Shown here: positions 63,101 through 64,000 of the stretch, piece after piece
How the letters are laid out: each line of letters starts with the position of its first letter
Numbering within the stretch: position 1 is the stretch's first letter
Origin: Tomocerus qinae
Lineage: Eukaryota > Arthropoda > Collembola > Entomobryomorpha > Tomoceridae
Direction: 5' to 3'
DNA: 64,000 nucleotides
Assembly (NCBI GenBank): GCA_020055645.1
Contig: CM034546.1
Span: forward strand, 107,016,875 to 107,080,874
Notes under the pieces: generated by a model
What the model was told of the DNA's origin: nothing
Seen by the model: only the letters and a program-made list of their open reading frames with translations
Databases searched by the model: none
Made by a program: the position numbers and the translations under genes

Positions 63101-64000
63101 GCAGCTTCTGGAGGCAATGACACCTGTAAGATACAAATAAACATTAAGAACTGAGTAGAAATTATTTTAAAACGTGAACTGTATAGGGTATTTATGAAAC
63201 TATTCAAGTGTTTTCCCAACTATTCAAGTATTTTCGAAAGTATTCTTGTGCTTTCGTAACTATTAAGTATTTTCGCCACTATTCAAGCATTTTCGCCACT
63301 ATTCAAGTATTTTCGCCACTATTCAAGTATTTTCGCCTCTATTCAAGCATTTTCGTTACTATTCAAGTATTTTCGCCTCTATTAAGTATTTTCACCATTA
63401 TTCAAGTATTTTCGAAAGAATTCGGATGTTTACTCAACTGAGTAACTACTTATATAACCTGCATAACTTACATCGACATTTTAGATTACAACCAAAATCG
63501 CTAAAAAACCTGACCCGTAGACATTAGGGGTACCCCCTGAATAGGGTGTGAAAATTGATAATTTTTGGCACGGCCGTGATGAAGGCAGGAATGCTGAATC
63601 GATTGGCGTTGGTCCCTCGTTGGACCCCCACGTCCCCCTTGAATTTTTTGGATGTCCATTCCTTTCTATAATCGATTTTCGACACACGCTCAGCGATTTT
63701 GGTTGTAATCGAAAATGTTGATGTAAGTTATGCAGATTATGTATAATAAGTAGCTACTCATCTAGTATTTTAGTATTTCTCAAAGTATTCGGGTGTTAAG
63801 TGTTAGTTACTTATAATTGCTATTAAAAATAAAATAAAGACTAACCTCGCTCCTTTTCACTACGTCGGCCAATAAATAAAGATACGATGTGCAACAGACT
63901 TCATTTTTACGACTTAAAATAGTGTCCACTAAGTCTTCTTCTAAACTACTTGCAGTTAGTTGAAGTACTAACTTTAAAAAACTTGCAAGGTCTACTAAGT
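57119..64000 (-). CDS. Large probable nuclear protein with AT-hook, SUMO-interaction-like motifs and internal repeats (partial, 5' end outside window)
   Basis: Exons in transcript order: 64000-63846 (enters from the right edge), 63123-62395, 61438-57119; all junctions are phase 0 with good splice sites (GTTAGT, GTGAGC donors), giving 1733 visible residues. The first about 240 residues look like alpha-helical repeat (ARM/HEAT-like). Next come an acidic run and a basic patch with K-R-G-R-P-P-G (AT-hook, about 62425-62455). The last exon encodes about 1440 residues of mostly disordered, acidic Ser/Glu/Asn-rich sequence with three tandem arrays. It also has hydrophobic-acidic cores E-L-I-I-I-S-D-S-D-D-D-E and E-V-E-I-I-D-I-S-E that look like SUMO-interaction motifs. 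The basic tail has K-R-x-K-R-K-G-K clusters. This suggests a chromatin-associated protein; I do not recognise the family. Confidence 0.82.
57601..57690. repeat. 18-bp coding repeat, about 5 copies
   Basis: GGCGTAGCTGAAGTATCT repeats in frame, encoding (minus strand) the 6-residue unit P-D-T-S-A-T with small variations, near the C-terminus of the large nuclear protein. Confidence 0.88.
60180..60535. repeat. 36-bp coding repeat, about 10 copies
   Basis: The repeat encodes, on the minus strand, the 12-residue unit I-S-E-S-E-D-Q-P-Q-N-N-T with minor changes. Every copy keeps the frame. Acidic Ser-Glu-Ser-Glu-Asp cores resemble casein-kinase-2 targets. Copies near the right side (about 60360-60430) are more diverged. 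Confidence 0.92.
60928..61125. repeat. 60-bp coding repeat, about 3 copies
   Basis: A 60-bp unit repeats almost exactly, encoding a 20-residue unit containing S-G-T-L-S-L-G-N-T-E-S-N-A and V-A-K-I-N in the large nuclear protein. It is the third, independent repeat length in the same exon. Confidence 0.9.
63197..63422. repeat. 20-bp tandem repeat in an intron, about 11 copies
   Basis: Unit ACTATTCAAGTATTTTCGCC, with one-base deletions and substitutions, within the intron between the first two visible exons of the large minus-strand gene. Confidence 0.9.
63440..63760. mobile_element. Inverted-repeat element (MITE) in the same intron, about 320 bp
   Basis: The left arm (from about GAGTAACTACTTATATA through CTGCATAACTTACATC to AACCAAAATCGCT) is mirrored at the right end with few mismatches, giving arms of about 65 bp. 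The interior of about 190 bp is more GC-rich than its surroundings. No coding capacity; target duplication not clear. It directly follows the 20-bp tandem array. Confidence 0.75.

Overview
The window reads as AT-rich nuclear DNA of an animal, most likely an arthropod. Genes are split by short GT-AG introns (mostly 60-300 bp), promoters carry TATA boxes, and polyadenylation signals follow stop codons. One gene encodes an Atonal-family bHLH factor, another a trypsin-fold protease homolog. The main intact transposon is a BEL/Pao LTR retrotransposon, and several small inverted-repeat DNA transposons are present. I cannot name the species. All exon structures below were built by hand from splice sites and frame continuity, without transcript evidence; each complete multi-exon model closes to a multiple of three.

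Left region (1-17.3 kb) is gene dense. A decayed FLYWCH-like fragment lies at the left edge. Then come five plus-strand genes for secreted proteins: an unrecognised 685-aa glycoprotein-like protein with dibasic sites (977-3619), a His/Ser/Gly/Pro-rich 305-aa protein (4687-5902), a 104-aa putative prohormone (7366-7929), a 554-aa trypsin-fold serine protease homolog with a low-complexity N-terminal half (9107-12738), and a Gln/Gly/Asn-rich 252-aa protein (13965-15012). A minus-strand mevalonate kinase gene (15876-17287) converges on the last of these. A 318-bp hAT-type MITE with an exact 8-bp target duplication sits at 6540-6857. The protease homolog's fourth intron is inflated by an inverted-repeat-bounded element holding a 40-bp minisatellite.

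Middle region (17.3-33 kb) is mostly repeats. It holds a TTGGAC-rich degenerate array interrupted by a MITE, then a complete BEL/Pao element (21501-30045). That element has a GTATA target duplication, a primer-binding site matching tRNA-Tyr, one intact gag-pol frame, and LTRs differing by one base. Its 3' LTR is split by a 1438-bp, 5'-truncated, frameshifted non-LTR retrotransposon fragment.

Right region: a two-exon Atonal-family gene (33203-33986) is followed by about 23 kb with no convincing coding sequence, only a few MITEs. From 57119 to the right edge, on the minus strand, lies the 3' part of a large gene. It encodes a probable nuclear protein with a helical N-terminal part, an acidic stretch, an AT-hook, and a very long disordered C-terminal exon with three internal tandem-repeat arrays and SUMO-interaction-like motifs. 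Its 5' end is outside the window.

No operon-like or pathway grouping links these genes. The clearest local theme is the run of secreted-protein genes at 1-15 kb, four of which begin with a short exon encoding the signal peptide that ends in phase 1.
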